Notes: generated from the letters alone by a model not told the origin. A stretch of 64,000 nucleotides of DNA from CAZOVB01 sp046541415 (GCA_046541415.1 JBKHDI010000009.1:1-64000); one strand, 5' to 3'. Shown: positions 9,350 to 18,852, numbered from the stretch's first letter. Numbers and translations are program-made.

Positions 9350-9363
9350 GCTTACCTGTAAGC
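9350..9363. promoter_or_regulatory. inverted repeat, possible operator
   Basis: Six-base perfect arms GCTTAC and GTAAGC separated by CT, in the AT-richer part of the region upstream of flhF. It could be a repressor site; no regulator is known. Confidence 0.3.
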
Positions 9364-9490
9364 GTACTATGATCAGCCTCTCAGCGCTTGTCAAAACATA
9401 AAACCGGAATTCTTGGAGATTTCTTTCCCGCCCCTGCCCCATCCGGAAATTGCCCGACCCGATAGGCGTTTCCACCCAGTTTGCTCACGT

Positions 9491-9530
9491 GGGTACGGCG
9501 ATCTCGGCTTGGTTACGGCGATCTCGGCCT
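9491..9530. repeat. two-copy 20-bp tandem repeat
   Basis: Positions 9491-9510 and 9511-9530 match at 18 of 20 bases; the shared core is TACGGCGATCTCGGC. It lies just beyond the 3' end of the lipoprotein gene. Confidence 0.8.
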
Positions 9531-9596
9531 GACGGCCTCGTTCACCGTGAACCAGGGCACCGTTTACTATGGGTGGGCCTTTCGGCGTATGATGGT

Positions 9597-10544
9597 CTAT
9601 TGGCCGAGGATGGCCGCGTCGGAGACGATGGCGTCGATGACGGTCCGCCCTACGATGCGGACGTCGGGGTCGACGTCGGAGAAGCCCGTCTGGATCGCCT
9701 GGACCATGCCGACGTCGGGGACGTAGAAACTGCTGCGGTCTTCACGGACCACGCCGATCATGGGCCCGGCTGGGGTATTCAGGGCGTAGACCGGCTCGGA
9801 CCGCAGCCCGCGCAGCGTCGGGAACGGCTGGGGGGCGTAGCTGGGATGGTTGATGGTGATGTCGGAGATCTCGGCAGACAGCGAAGCGGACAGGGCCTGA
9901 CGGATGGCTGCGAGGGTCTGCTCGGAGGCCTTTGCCGCTTTGTACTGGCGGTTCTCTCTGGCCAGGTGAACGCTCTGGCCCTGGCAGGTGATCCACTTGT
10001 CGTAGCTGCCGCGGGCATGTCGGACCTTGACCAGCACGGCCATCCAGATGAAGGGATCGTCATCGGGGACATCGCCGGCTGGTTCTGCCAGGACGCTCCG
10101 CCCGGCAGGGATGAAGACCCGGTCGGGTTTGGCGCTGGGCACCCAGAGGGTATCCAGCAGGTCGGCCACGGGGAGGGTCTGGAGATTCTCGCCGGCGATT
10201 TCCAGCGTTTTCAGCACGCGGCTGCGCCGGCCCATCAGGTGGAAGATCCGCGAGGCGGAGACCTCCCCCCGCTCGGGCGTGGGCGTGTAGTGGAGTTGAT
10301 AGTAAGGCCCGGTGACGTCGACGTACTTGTCGTCGCCGACCTGCTGGTAGACCTGTTCGGTCATTCGGGAGACGACCAGGCTCGGGGCGATGTCGCCCTC
10401 CGGCAGCGTCGGGCGGGTCGAACTGGGCTGCCAGGTCGAGCGGCTGAACGTCTTGCCGTTGTCAGCCTGGGGTCCGCAACCGCCGGAGAAGACCGCTATC
10501 CATGCCGCCAAGGCCCCCAGGGCCACACCTCTTGCAATACTCAT
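9597..10544 (-). CDS. secreted lipoprotein of unknown function
   Basis: A 315-residue protein with a lipoprotein signal peptide: a hydrophobic stretch after MSIARG and a lipobox-like FSGGC near residue 23. It should be anchored on the periplasmic side of a membrane. The mature part has no motif I can name; it looks globular, with Tyr/Val-rich strands (YVDVTGPYYQLHYT) and a C-terminal region ending VRIVGRTVIDAIVSDAAILG. It stands alone between the flagellar block and a divergent URO-D-like gene. Its function is not known. Confidence 0.7.
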   Translation of the reverse strand: MSIARGVALGALAAWIAVFSGGCGPQADNGKTFSRSTWQPSSTRPTLPEGDIAPSLVVSRMTEQVYQQVGDDKYVDVTGPYYQLHYTPTPERGEVSASRIFHLMGRRSRVLKTLEIAGENLQTLPVADLLDTLWVPSAKPDRVFIPAGRSVLAEPAGDVPDDDPFIWMAVLVKVRHARGSYDKWITCQGQSVHLARENRQYKAAKASEQTLAAIRQALSASLSAEISDITINHPSYAPQPFPTLRGLRSEPVYALNTPAGPMIGVVREDRSSFYVPDVGMVQAIQTGFSDVDPDVRIVGRTVIDAIVSDAAILGQ

Positions 10545-10658
10545 CCGTTGCCTCGCTGCTGCTATCTGGCTAGAATCTTCTGCTCAGCGGGCGATTGTAC
10601 TCGATCGCCCGACGGTTCGACAGCCCACGCCACGTACAGCTTCTTCGACAGGATCGCG

Positions 10659-11717
10659 ATGACTTCATCAATCGAAGCGGCAAAACAGTCCCACAGCCAG
10701 GCCCTGCTGGGCCGCAGCGACTACATCCCCCTGCTGATCGGCACGAGGTGCCCCGACGCACCGTCGCGCGAGGCGCTCTGGAAGGACACTGCCGCAGCCG
10801 TGGCAGGGACGATCCGGGCGTATGAGCCCCGGCGCCAGATCGAGTCGGACTGGCTGCCGTCGGTCAACATCGGCGTCTTCCAGTGCATCGCCATCCCCAG
10901 CTGTTTCGGGGCCAGGGTCGCCGAGATCAAAGGCTCCGAGCCGATCTGCCACCCGCACTTCGCGGACATCCAGCAGGCCGTCGACGCCGGTGTGCCCGAA
11001 CTGGAAAGCCCCGTCATCGACGACCTGTTCGAGACGCTCGATCAGGCGACCGGCGCGCTGGAGGATGGCTGGTACCTGTCGTTCCCGGCCTCGGCCTCGC
11101 CGTGGGACCTGGCCCAGGTGCTGCTGGGCGAGGAGTTTCTCATTGCGGCCATGCTGGAACCGGAAGCGACCAGGCAGTTTCTGGACAACTTGACGACGTG
11201 CTTCATCGAGCTGACCCGCCGGGTCAAGCAGCGGATGGGCCAGGGTGACCGCGAGTACGTCTCCAACCGCGGCGTCTACGCGCCGGGATACCGCCTGCCT
11301 TCGGATGCGATTGTCAACTTCTCGCCCGACCTGCTGCGAACGTACCTGCCGGGCGTGATCGACCGTATCGCCGAGACCTTCGGCCCGGTGATCATGCACT
11401 TCTGCACCAAGCCCGCCCCGTCCGGCCATGTCCTGCCCGTGTTGACCGAAATCGAAAACGTCATGGCCGTGGACAACTGGCAGGGCCCGGACGTCTTCAT
11501 CGGCCCCGACGCCCCGGCCCGGATGCAGCAGAAGGTCTCGATCATCGGCGACGTCCGGATTGAAACGGCCGAGCACATCGACGAATTGCTGTCCTGGCCG
11601 GCGGTGACCGACGTGCCCCGCAACGGCGGCCGCGGAATCATCTTCAACGCCTGGTGTCCGGACGTCCAGCACGGCCGCGAGATCTACGCGATGTGGCAGG
11701 AGCGGTTCGAGAGGTAG
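10659..11717 (+). CDS. uroporphyrinogen decarboxylase-like protein
   Basis: This 352-residue cytosolic protein has the URO-D/MtaA-type TIM barrel. Diagnostic stretches include SFPASASPWDLAQVLLGEE, the region FGPVIMHFCTKPAPSGHVLP near residue 250, and the late NGGRGIIFNAWCPDVQH. It lacks the strict N-terminal Arg motif of heme-pathway HemE and has cysteine and histidine residues suited to metal binding. A corrinoid or methyl-transfer role, as in related planctomycete proteins, is therefore as likely as decarboxylation. The open frame extends far upstream, but homology starts at the ATG at 10659 (MTSSIEAAKQSHSQALLGR). No functional neighbours suggest a substrate. Confidence 0.7.
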   Translation: MTSSIEAAKQSHSQALLGRSDYIPLLIGTRCPDAPSREALWKDTAAAVAGTIRAYEPRRQIESDWLPSVNIGVFQCIAIPSCFGARVAEIKGSEPICHPHFADIQQAVDAGVPELESPVIDDLFETLDQATGALEDGWYLSFPASASPWDLAQVLLGEEFLIAAMLEPEATRQFLDNLTTCFIELTRRVKQRMGQGDREYVSNRGVYAPGYRLPSDAIVNFSPDLLRTYLPGVIDRIAETFGPVIMHFCTKPAPSGHVLPVLTEIENVMAVDNWQGPDVFIGPDAPARMQQKVSIIGDVRIETAEHIDELLSWPAVTDVPRNGGRGIIFNAWCPDVQHGREIYAMWQERFER

Positions 11718-11764
11718 GCCGCTACAATGGTTGATCCTGAACCGCCTGCAGCCCCGGAGAGACC

Positions 11765-12256
11765 ATGAACGCCAGACGCCAATGGCTCGAAGAGTTCCTC
11801 GCCGAGCATACCAGCAACAACGGCCCGTCCCGGTCCCGTCGCTACACCTGCCCCTGCTGCGGGTTCCCCCTGCTGACCCAGCGCGACGCCGGGGAGATCT
11901 GCGAGCTGTGTAACTGGGAGGACGACGGCTTGGACGATGACTCGGCCGAGCAGGTCAGCCCCGCCAATGCGCCCTTTACCCTGGCCCAGGGGCGCACCGC
12001 TTTCCGCCGCTACGGGGTGATGTATCATCCCCAAGACGACCCCCGCATCGGCGGGCCGGACAACCAGGAAGAACTCGAACTCAAACAGGCCATGGTCGCC
12101 GCCTTCGAGACGATCCAGCCGGGAATGGAGCCAGCCGAACTCCAGGACGTCTGGCGCCGCATCAACCACCTGCTGAAAACCCTCGATGCGCAGCTGAAGC
12201 AGAAGATCCTCGCCTACGAGGCCGCCCAGCGCAAACGCGCCAGCGACATCGAATAA
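11765..12256 (+). CDS. cysteine-rich CPCC-domain protein
   Basis: A 163-residue cytosolic protein. Residues about 27-55 carry YTCPCCGFPLL followed by EICELCNWEDDG, the two CxxC-type knuckles of the CPCC family (PF14206), which probably bind zinc. The C-terminal half is helical (EELELKQAMVAAFETIQPG and a Lys/Gln-rich end) and looks like an added module. Proteins with this domain are often single small genes of unknown role, sometimes near toxins; nothing toxin-like is adjacent. It begins 47 bases after the URO-D-like gene on the same strand. Confidence 0.75.
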   Translation: MNARRQWLEEFLAEHTSNNGPSRSRRYTCPCCGFPLLTQRDAGEICELCNWEDDGLDDDSAEQVSPANAPFTLAQGRTAFRRYGVMYHPQDDPRIGGPDNQEELELKQAMVAAFETIQPGMEPAELQDVWRRINHLLKTLDAQLKQKILAYEAAQRKRASDIE

Positions 12257-12552
12257 GCCTCAGGCCTGAAGCGGCGGCCTGTTGGCCTCTACCTGATCTG
12301 TGATCATCCCTGGCGCTACTGGGCCCGAACTACGCTGTCGCCCCTCTGTGGGCTGGGGGATTATGGGCTGCGTCTGTTCCCGACACTGCCGTGCCGGGCT
12401 ATGCGCGACCACCCCCTCCGGGGGCTGAACAGCCAACAACCAGCCAAGGCCGCAGCGCGGGCGACAGCCCATAGGCCGGGGCGGCAGGCCCAGGCAAAGG
12501 TCCGTGTGCGTCGCCCATCAATCCGCGGAGATTCTCTGGATCCCCGCCTTGC
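12257..12552. other. intergenic region with repeat-like palindromic sequence
   Basis: About 300 bases between convergent genes, unusually rich in short inverted GC stretches, for example CCCCCTCCGGGGG near 12413. Its minus-strand translation (HSPARQCREQ and similar) has the look of dispersed intergenic repeats in planctomycete genomes rather than a protein. I have only this one copy, so repeat status is a guess. Confidence 0.35.
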
Positions 12553-12897
12553 CTAACCGAAGTTCTCCTGCCACCAGGCCAGGTACCCCGGGTGGTTCTC
12601 CATGAGGTACTTGCCGTCTGTCAACTGACCGGCCTGGGTCTGCTCGTCGAGTTCATCCAGCAGATGCCCCCCTTTGCCCTCCATCAGCAATCGATAGGCG
12701 GCCTTGGCGAGCATGAACTTGCGATTGGCATTGGGGTTGCCCGCGTTGGTATCCGGATGCGTCTGCTTGCTGATCCGGCGCCAGGCGGCGCGGATGGTCT
12801 GGTCATCGGCCCCGGCCCGGACGCCCAGGAGACGGCGGGCCTTTTCACGCCGCTTCTCGAGCAGCTCGATCTGCTTCTGCCAGTCCGGTTCCTGCAT
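12553..12897 (-). CDS. small J-domain protein
   Basis: A 114-residue protein. The J domain spans about residues 18-75: RRLLGVRAGADDQTIRAAWR leads to the invariant HPD in QTHPDTNAGNP. It should therefore stimulate an Hsp70 (DnaK) ATPase. It has none of the Gly/Phe, zinc-finger or C-terminal domains of full DnaJ. The tail (YLMENHPGYLAWWQENF) may bind a client or partner. The ATG at 12897 is preceded by AGGAGCAGGAAAC. It lies 55 bases after corA on the same strand; no obvious client is nearby. Confidence 0.85.
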   Translation of the reverse strand: MQEPDWQKQIELLEKRREKARRLLGVRAGADDQTIRAAWRRISKQTHPDTNAGNPNANRKFMLAKAAYRLLMEGKGGHLLDELDEQTQAGQLTDGKYLMENHPGYLAWWQENFG

Positions 12898-12952
12898 GTT
12901 TCCTGCTCCTGTTGGTGCGGTTGGACCATCATACTGCAGGACGCTGGAGTGC

Positions 12953-14053
12953 TCAATCTTCGTCTGCTTTGCGTCCCAGCCAGCCCTTGGTCCAGAAGAA
13001 GTAGAGCATGGTAAAGGCGATCAGCGCCATCAGGGCCAGGGCGGCCGGGTAGCCGTAGGCCCACGACAGTTCGGGCATGTTCCACCGGGACACCTCGGGG
13101 TTGAAGTTCATCCCGTACAGGCCGGCGACGAAGCTCAAGGGGATGAAGATCGTGGCGATGATCGTCAGGACCTTCATCACCTCGTTCATCCGGTTGGACA
13201 TGCTCGAGAGGTAGACGTCCAGCAGGCCGCTGGCCAACTCGCGATAGGTCTCGATGGTGTCGATGACCTGCGTGACGTGGTCGTACAGGTCCCGCATGAA
13301 CAGGCGGGTCTGGTCGCCGAAGCGTTCGATGTCGCCGTGAAGCACGCCGGTCAACGCGTCCCGCAACGGCCAGGTCGCCCGGCGCATGTTCAGCAGGGAG
13401 CGTTTGACCCCGTGGATGTCCCCGATCATCGCCTCGCGGGGTCGATGGATCACATCGTTTTCCAGTTGTTCGACCTGTTCGCCGAAGTCCTCCAGCACCG
13501 GGAAGTAGCCGTCGACGATGGAGTCCATCAGCGCGTAGGCCAGGTAGTCGGCCCCCATGGTTCGGATCCGACCCAATCCGCTGCGGATCCGCTGGCGGAC
13601 GGGGTCGAGGCAGTCGCCGGGCCTCTCCTGGAACGTCAGAACCACCTTGTCCCGGAGGAACAGACTGACCTGCTCGGTGTCCATGCCGTGATCCGGAGTG
13701 GCCATGCGAATCACGCAGAAGGCGTGCTCGTCGTACTCGTCGACCTTCGCGCGCTGGGAAGTGTGGACCGTATCGGCCAAGGCCAGCGGATGGAGGTGGA
13801 AGATCTCCCCGATCCGCCGGACGACCTGCTCGTCCCCGAGACCGTCGACGTTCACCCACATCACCGGCCAGCGGCCCTGGAGCTCGGCCAACTGATCGGG
13901 CGAATCCACGGGCTGCTCGTCGCAGACCCCCGGGCCGTAGCCCATCACGTGGATTACCGGCTTGGGCGCCTCCGGGTCGACCTGGAACGAGCCGGGCACG
14001 GCCCCGGTGTGGCTGCGGTGACGTTTGCGCAGACGCGAATACAAATTGCTCAT
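12953..14053 (-). CDS. corA: CorA-family magnesium/cobalt channel
   Basis: This 366-residue protein has the CorA plan: a cytosolic alpha/beta N-terminal domain, a long helical stalk (residues about 200-300), and two C-terminal membrane helices. The first helix ends with the signature GMNF in AGLYGMNFNPEV; the second is ALALMALIAFTMLYFFW. It forms pentameric Mg2+/Co2+ channels in the inner membrane. The start at 14053 is chosen because GGAG lies six bases before it and homology begins with the basic N-terminus; upstream in-frame codons belong to the intergenic space. Ion selectivity cannot be read from sequence. Confidence 0.92.
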   Translation of the reverse strand: MSNLYSRLRKRHRSHTGAVPGSFQVDPEAPKPVIHVMGYGPGVCDEQPVDSPDQLAELQGRWPVMWVNVDGLGDEQVVRRIGEIFHLHPLALADTVHTSQRAKVDEYDEHAFCVIRMATPDHGMDTEQVSLFLRDKVVLTFQERPGDCLDPVRQRIRSGLGRIRTMGADYLAYALMDSIVDGYFPVLEDFGEQVEQLENDVIHRPREAMIGDIHGVKRSLLNMRRATWPLRDALTGVLHGDIERFGDQTRLFMRDLYDHVTQVIDTIETYRELASGLLDVYLSSMSNRMNEVMKVLTIIATIFIPLSFVAGLYGMNFNPEVSRWNMPELSWAYGYPAALALMALIAFTMLYFFWTKGWLGRKADED

Positions 14054-14226
14054 GGCCATCTCCTTGCCCCGCCGCCCAGCGGAGCGGCGGTTGCTCGACT
14101 CGACTATGATGGAGGCCCCGCTGGCGGAGGGGCAAGCAAAAAGCTGCAACGGCCCGGACTTGGCCCCCGCCGCGGGCTGACCTATAATGGCCCGCGCAGA
14201 TCCGCCGACCTTTACAGGATATAGAC

Positions 14227-17200
14227 ATGGACCACCACCGCCGGAATCGCAGCAGGGCTCGACGGATTCTCCTGATCTGCCTGCTGGCTGTGACACTGGC
14301 CCCCGCCATCTCGCACGGACAGGCCAACGGCAGGCCGACGACCAACTCCGAGACCGCCGGGGCCGATCGCGTCGAGGCCGTCACGCTCGAACAACTCAAC
14401 GCCCTCCAGACGCAGCTCGAGGCCGAGACGCAACTGGACGAAGAGGCCCGCAAGGCAGGCCTGGCCGATATCAACCAGGCCAAGGCCTTGCTCAAACAGG
14501 TCGAAACCGCCGCGGAAAACACCCGCCGTTTCCGACAGCTGGCCGACGGGGCCGCTGAAAAGGTCCAGCAGATCCAGCAGCAGCGAGAGCAGAACCCCTA
14601 CGGAAAACTCGCCGAGATCCCCCAGGCCATCCGCCACGACATCCCCGCACTCGAACAGCAGATCCTGCAGTTCCAGACCGAAAGGCAGCAGTTCGAGAAC
14701 AACCGAAACGAGGCCGATGCCCAGGTCGCTGCCCTCTCGGCCAATCGCACCGCCCTGCCGGGCCGCATCGCCCAGATCCAGCAGCAGATCACCGAGGCAC
14801 GCGAGGACCTTTCCACCCAACCCGACTCCGAGACCCCCACCCCGCTGGCCGAGGCCAGACGCATCAGCAAGCAGGCCCGCCTGCAGGCCCTCGAGGCCCA
14901 GCTGGCCGAAGCACAGGTCCAGCAGTCCACCCTCGATTCACGCCTGGACCTGCGACAGGCCCAGCAGAAAATCGCCGCCGACCGCGTCAGCCAGATCGAC
15001 GCGATCCTCCCGAGCTGGCGAAACGCCCTGGAAGAGGCCCGCCTGGGCAAGGCACGCGCCGAAATCAACCGCCTGCGACAACGCGCCGATACCGCCCAAA
15101 ACCCCCTCGTCGCACAGGCCTGGAGCGACGTGCTCGAACTGGCCGAGCAGGACATGGAACTCTCCGCGGCCATCAACAGCACCCAGCAGCAGATCGAGCA
15201 GATCACCACCCGGATCGAGCAGATCGCCTCCAGCTTCGAACAGGCCCGTTTCATGGAGCAGCAGCAAGGGCTCAGCGGACAGGTCGGCCAGTTCCTCCGC
15301 CGCCAGAAACAGGACCTGCCCCGCGTCCGGACCCTGCGCCGCTCCTGGCAGCAGCTGCAACTGCAGGAACAGCAGGCCCGCCAGCAACTGCGAGAACTGC
15401 GCCAGCAGCTCGACGAACTGCCCTCCCCGGCCGAACTGGACGAACTGGCCGAGCAGGAGGAACTCTCCGCTGCCGCGCAACGCGAACTGACCCGCGCGAT
15501 GGCCGAGCAGAAACGAAAGCTCGAACAGCTGACCAGCCAGACCGACGGCTATCCGAACTACATCGCCCTGATCGCCGAACTGGAAAAGGCTACCGCGCGG
15601 GAGTTGGCGCTGGTCGAGGAGTTCCGAGACTACATCGACCAGCGGGTCCTCTGGGTCCGCAGCACCGACCCGCTCAACCTGCCCGACGCGACCGAGTCGG
15701 TCGACGCCGCCCTCTGGCTGGTCTCGCCGAGCAACTGGACTCAACTGGGCCAGGCGCTCGCCTCCGACGCGGCCGCCAGTCCAGTCATCGTGGCGGTCGG
15801 GGTGGCCTTGATCGGCGCGATGATCGTCGCCCAGCGGCGCGCCCGCAGCAAGCTCATCCAGATCAACCAGCGCGTCGCGGGCCAGTATCCCGGCACGTAT
15901 CGCGATACGGTCCTGGCCATGGCCCTGACGCTGGTGCTGGCTGCGTTCTGGCCGGTGACGCTGGGCTTCGTCGGCTGGCGGCTTGTCGCAAGGCCCCAGG
16001 CAGGCCCCTTCGCCTACGCCGTCGGCTCCGGACTGCTGCTGGGCGCCATGGCCATCGCCCCCGTGCAGATCCTCCGCCAGGCCGTCCGCCGCAATGGACT
16101 GGCCGAAGCCCATTTCCGCTGGCCAGAAGACGTGCTGCGAAGAACCTCGACGGCGATGATCAAACTCACCACGTTCGGCCTGATCCTGGTGGTCCTCATC
16201 GGCGTGATGGGCTCCCAGCCCGACGACAACTACCGCACCAGCCTTGGACGCCTGCTGAGCATCGTCGCCCTGCTGCTGCTGACGATCTTCCTGGCACGCC
16301 TGCTCAAACCCACCGGGCCGCTGATCCAGGAAACCATCGCCAAACGAAAAAACAACTGGATGTACCGGATGCGAAAAGTCTGGTACCCCCTCGTGCTCCT
16401 GCTGCCCCTGTCGCTGGCCGTCGCCGCCGCCGCCGGATACTACTACACCACCGTCCAACTCTCCAGCCGCCTGCTGACACAGGCCTGGGTGGTCGTCGCA
16501 CTGATCCTCATCAACGCCCTGCTGCTGCGGTGGATCCTCCTGGGACGACGACGCCTCGCCCTGGCCGAAATCGCACGACGAAAAGAAGCCAAACAGCAAC
16601 GCGAGAAACGCCAGCAGGAAGGCGAACTGCCCCCCGACGCCCCGGCCGAACTGGAAGAACCGCCCGTCGACCTCTCCGCGGTCAACCTACAGACCCGACA
16701 GTTCGTCCGATACCTCATGGCCGCGATGCTCCTGGCCAGCATCTGGTTCATCTGGGCAGAGGTCCTGCCGGCCCTGGCAATCCTCGACCGCATCCAGCTC
16801 TGGTCGGCCGGCGATGACTCGTCGATCACCCTGGCCACCCTGCTGGGAGCCATTTCCGTCGTCGTCCTGACCGTCGTGCTCTCGCGAAACCTGCCGGGCA
16901 TGATGGATATCATCATGCTCCAGCGACTCCAGCTGGATTCCGGCAGTCGATTCGCCGTCAACGCCATCTTCCGATACGTCATCTTCGTCGCCGGATTCGT
17001 CATCGCTTTCCAGACCATCGGCCTGAAGTGGAGCCACGTCCAGTGGCTCGTCGCGGCGATGACCGTGGGCCTCGGCTTCGGGCTCCAGGAGATCTTCGCC
17101 AACTTCGTCTCCGGCCTGATCATCCTGCTCGAACGCCCCATCCGCGTCGGCGACATCGTCACCGTCGGCGATGTCACCGGCACGGTCAGCCGCATCCGCA

Positions 17201-17691
17201 TGCGCGCGACGACCATCACCGACTTCGACCGCAAGGAACTGATCGTCCCGAACAAGGAGTTCATCACCGCACAACTGGTCAACTGGACACTCTCGGACAA
17301 CGTCATCCGCGTAGTCGTGCCCGTCGGAATCGCATACGGTTCCGACACCGACAAGGCCATGTCGCTCCTGCGCCAGGTCGCCGACCGCAACTCGCGCGTT
17401 CTGAAGGAACCCGAGCCGATGATCCTCTTTACCGGCTTCGGCGCCTCCAGTCTGGATTTCGAACTGCGGGCCTACGTCGGGGGCCTGCGGGACTTCCTCG
17501 CCGGGCGCAGCGAACTGCACTTCGAGGTCGACCAGGCCTTCCGAAACGCCGATATCGAAATTTCCTTCCCCCAACGCGACATCCACATCCGCTCGATCGA
17601 ATCGACACTTTCGATTGATGCAGCCCAGGCCATGCGTATGATGAAACAACGTCCCGCAGGACCGGACGCCCCCGCCGGCAACGCAGAGTAA
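14227..17691 (+). CDS. giant MscK/KefA-like mechanosensitive channel
   Basis: This 1,154-residue protein begins with a signal peptide (ILLICLLAVTLAPAISHG). It then has about 430 residues of Gln/Glu/Ala-rich periplasmic coiled coil (for example EKVQQIQQQREQNPYGK), followed by a series of membrane helices from about residue 515. The C-terminal MscS core (about 900-1120) includes the pore region VGLGFGLQEIFANFVSG and LLERPIRVGDIVTVGDVTG. The size and layout match MscK/KefA rather than small MscS. Such channels open on membrane tension to release solutes in hypo-osmotic shock. The ATG at 14227 has AGGATATAGAC upstream. Its 3' neighbour, 55 bases on, encodes an outer-membrane-type protein. Confidence 0.88.
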   Translation: MDHHRRNRSRARRILLICLLAVTLAPAISHGQANGRPTTNSETAGADRVEAVTLEQLNALQTQLEAETQLDEEARKAGLADINQAKALLKQVETAAENTRRFRQLADGAAEKVQQIQQQREQNPYGKLAEIPQAIRHDIPALEQQILQFQTERQQFENNRNEADAQVAALSANRTALPGRIAQIQQQITEAREDLSTQPDSETPTPLAEARRISKQARLQALEAQLAEAQVQQSTLDSRLDLRQAQQKIAADRVSQIDAILPSWRNALEEARLGKARAEINRLRQRADTAQNPLVAQAWSDVLELAEQDMELSAAINSTQQQIEQITTRIEQIASSFEQARFMEQQQGLSGQVGQFLRRQKQDLPRVRTLRRSWQQLQLQEQQARQQLRELRQQLDELPSPAELDELAEQEELSAAAQRELTRAMAEQKRKLEQLTSQTDGYPNYIALIAELEKATARELALVEEFRDYIDQRVLWVRSTDPLNLPDATESVDAALWLVSPSNWTQLGQALASDAAASPVIVAVGVALIGAMIVAQRRARSKLIQINQRVAGQYPGTYRDTVLAMALTLVLAAFWPVTLGFVGWRLVARPQAGPFAYAVGSGLLLGAMAIAPVQILRQAVRRNGLAEAHFRWPEDVLRRTSTAMIKLTTFGLILVVLIGVMGSQPDDNYRTSLGRLLSIVALLLLTIFLARLLKPTGPLIQETIAKRKNNWMYRMRKVWYPLVLLLPLSLAVAAAAGYYYTTVQLSSRLLTQAWVVVALILINALLLRWILLGRRRLALAEIARRKEAKQQREKRQQEGELPPDAPAELEEPPVDLSAVNLQTRQFVRYLMAAMLLASIWFIWAEVLPALAILDRIQLWSAGDDSSITLATLLGAISVVVLTVVLSRNLPGMMDIIMLQRLQLDSGSRFAVNAIFRYVIFVAGFVIAFQTIGLKWSHVQWLVAAMTVGLGFGLQEIFANFVSGLIILLERPIRVGDIVTVGDVTGTVSRIRMRATTITDFDRKELIVPNKEFITAQLVNWTLSDNVIRVVVPVGIAYGSDTDKAMSLLRQVADRNSRVLKEPEPMILFTGFGASSLDFELRAYVGGLRDFLAGRSELHFEVDQAFRNADIEISFPQRDIHIRSIESTLSIDAAQAMRMMKQRPAGPDAPAGNAE

Positions 17692-17746
17692 CGTGCAAAC
17701 ACCACAGGCGCCCCACGGCCGGGCACAACACCAGGAGAAAAGGACC

Positions 17747-18760
17747 ATGAAACCAAACCGCCGCCTGCTCGCAATCGCCCTTTGCCTCGGCCTGTCCGCC
17801 GCGGCCGCCGACGCCCAGCAGAACCTGCTCTACTGGATGCCCCCTGCCGCCGTGGCCGCACTGGATACCGACCTCGGCCAGGCACGACCCCGCGCCAGCT
17901 ACTCCGCTGCCCACTACTTCCAGCAGGGCATCGAGGCCAGCAGCGAAACCATCAGCTACCAGGACCACCAGCTGACCGCCTCGGTCCCCATCATCAACAA
18001 CGAAACTCGCGAACTGTCCGCCATCCTCCAACTGGGCTGGATGGACATCGAAACCGACGCCGTCCTGCCCCGACCGGGCGAAAAGCTCCCACCCAACCTC
18101 TACGACGTCTCTGTGGGCCTGGCCTACCGACAGAACCTCGACAACGGACACAGCTTCGGCGGCTCGCTGACCGTCGGCTCGCCTTCCGATAAACCCTTCG
18201 CCTCGGCCGAGGAACTGCTGGTCAACCTCAACGCATACTATCGCCTCCCTGCCGGCCAGAAGGACGCCTGGCTGCTGATGCTCAACTGGTCGAACGGACG
18301 CGACTTCGCCGAGTACATCCCCCTGCCCGGCGTGGGCTACTTCCACGACGCCGGCGACGACCTGAAAATCCTGGCCGGCGTGCCCTTCAGCTCGATCGTC
18401 TACCGACCCGTTGAGAATCTCATCCTCCAGGCCGACTACACCCTCCTTCGCGACGCTACGGCCAAAGTCACCTGGCAGATCGCACGCGACCTCAGCCTCT
18501 ACGGCCAATGGACCTGGGACACCCGCACCTACTTCCGCCACGACCGCGACGATGACGACGACCGTCTCTTCTACCACGAGAAGACCGCCGCCGTGGGCCT
18601 CCGCTGGAACCTCACCCGCGACATCTACCTCGACGCCTCCGGCGGATACGCCTACCAGCGTTTCTTCGCCGAGGACGACGACTTCGACGACCACACCGAC
18701 AACCAGATCGAAATCGGCGACGGTTTCTTCATCGGCCTGACCCTGGGCGTCTCGTTCTGA
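17747..18760 (+). CDS. outer-membrane beta-barrel-like protein (DUF6268-like)
   Basis: A 337-residue exported protein with signal peptide LLAIALCLGLSAAAADAQ. The rest is a string of amphipathic strands with aromatic ends (YDVSVGLAYRQNL, SFGGSLTVGSP, YGQWTWDTRTYF) and ends FFIGLTLGVSF. A terminal Phe preceded by alternating hydrophobics is the classic beta-barrel assembly signal. It resembles DUF6268 proteins. An Asp-rich loop (DRDDDDDR) sits near residue 270. AGGAGAAAAGGACC precedes the ATG. It follows the mechanosensitive channel gene and may share its transcript. Transport or structural role unknown. Confidence 0.75.
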   Translation: MKPNRRLLAIALCLGLSAAAADAQQNLLYWMPPAAVAALDTDLGQARPRASYSAAHYFQQGIEASSETISYQDHQLTASVPIINNETRELSAILQLGWMDIETDAVLPRPGEKLPPNLYDVSVGLAYRQNLDNGHSFGGSLTVGSPSDKPFASAEELLVNLNAYYRLPAGQKDAWLLMLNWSNGRDFAEYIPLPGVGYFHDAGDDLKILAGVPFSSIVYRPVENLILQADYTLLRDATAKVTWQIARDLSLYGQWTWDTRTYFRHDRDDDDDRLFYHEKTAAVGLRWNLTRDIYLDASGGYAYQRFFAEDDDFDDHTDNQIEIGDGFFIGLTLGVSF

Positions 18761-18771
18761 TTGGCATCGCC

Positions 18772-18812
18772 GCCCGGGGTTACGCCTTTCGGTGTGAACA
18801 CCGGCACCGGGC
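18772..18812 (+). terminator. possible terminator or structured RNA
   Basis: Two nested inverted repeats: GCCCGG (18772-18777) with CCGGGC (18807-18812) outside, and CGGTGT-GA-ACACCG (18790-18803) inside. It begins 12 bases after the stop of the barrel gene. There is no T tract, so it is a weak terminator call. Confidence 0.4.
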
Positions 18813-18852
18813 AGTGGAGGGACGCGGCGGGTCGACCGGTAGGGTACGCATC

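Larger units (their letters stand above)
9027..9596. other. 570-base intergenic region upstream of flhF
   Basis: No convincing gene. It holds a perfect inverted repeat GCTTAC-CT-GTAAGC at 9350-9363, an AT-richer segment near 9370-9415, and a short tandem repeat at 9491-9530. The flhF-flhG-fliA promoter should be on the minus strand here. I could not place a convincing sigma-28, sigma-54 or sigma-70 promoter by eye. Confidence 0.5.

Noticed and set aside
8900..9475. Minus-strand frame upstream of flhF
   Set aside because: It overlaps the flhF start in another frame and reads as Arg/Ser-rich noise; flhF homology begins at 9026.
9450..10658. N-terminal extension of the URO-D-like gene
   Set aside because: The frame is open for 400 codons more, but this part is antisense to the lipoprotein gene and unlike any protein; homology starts at 10659.
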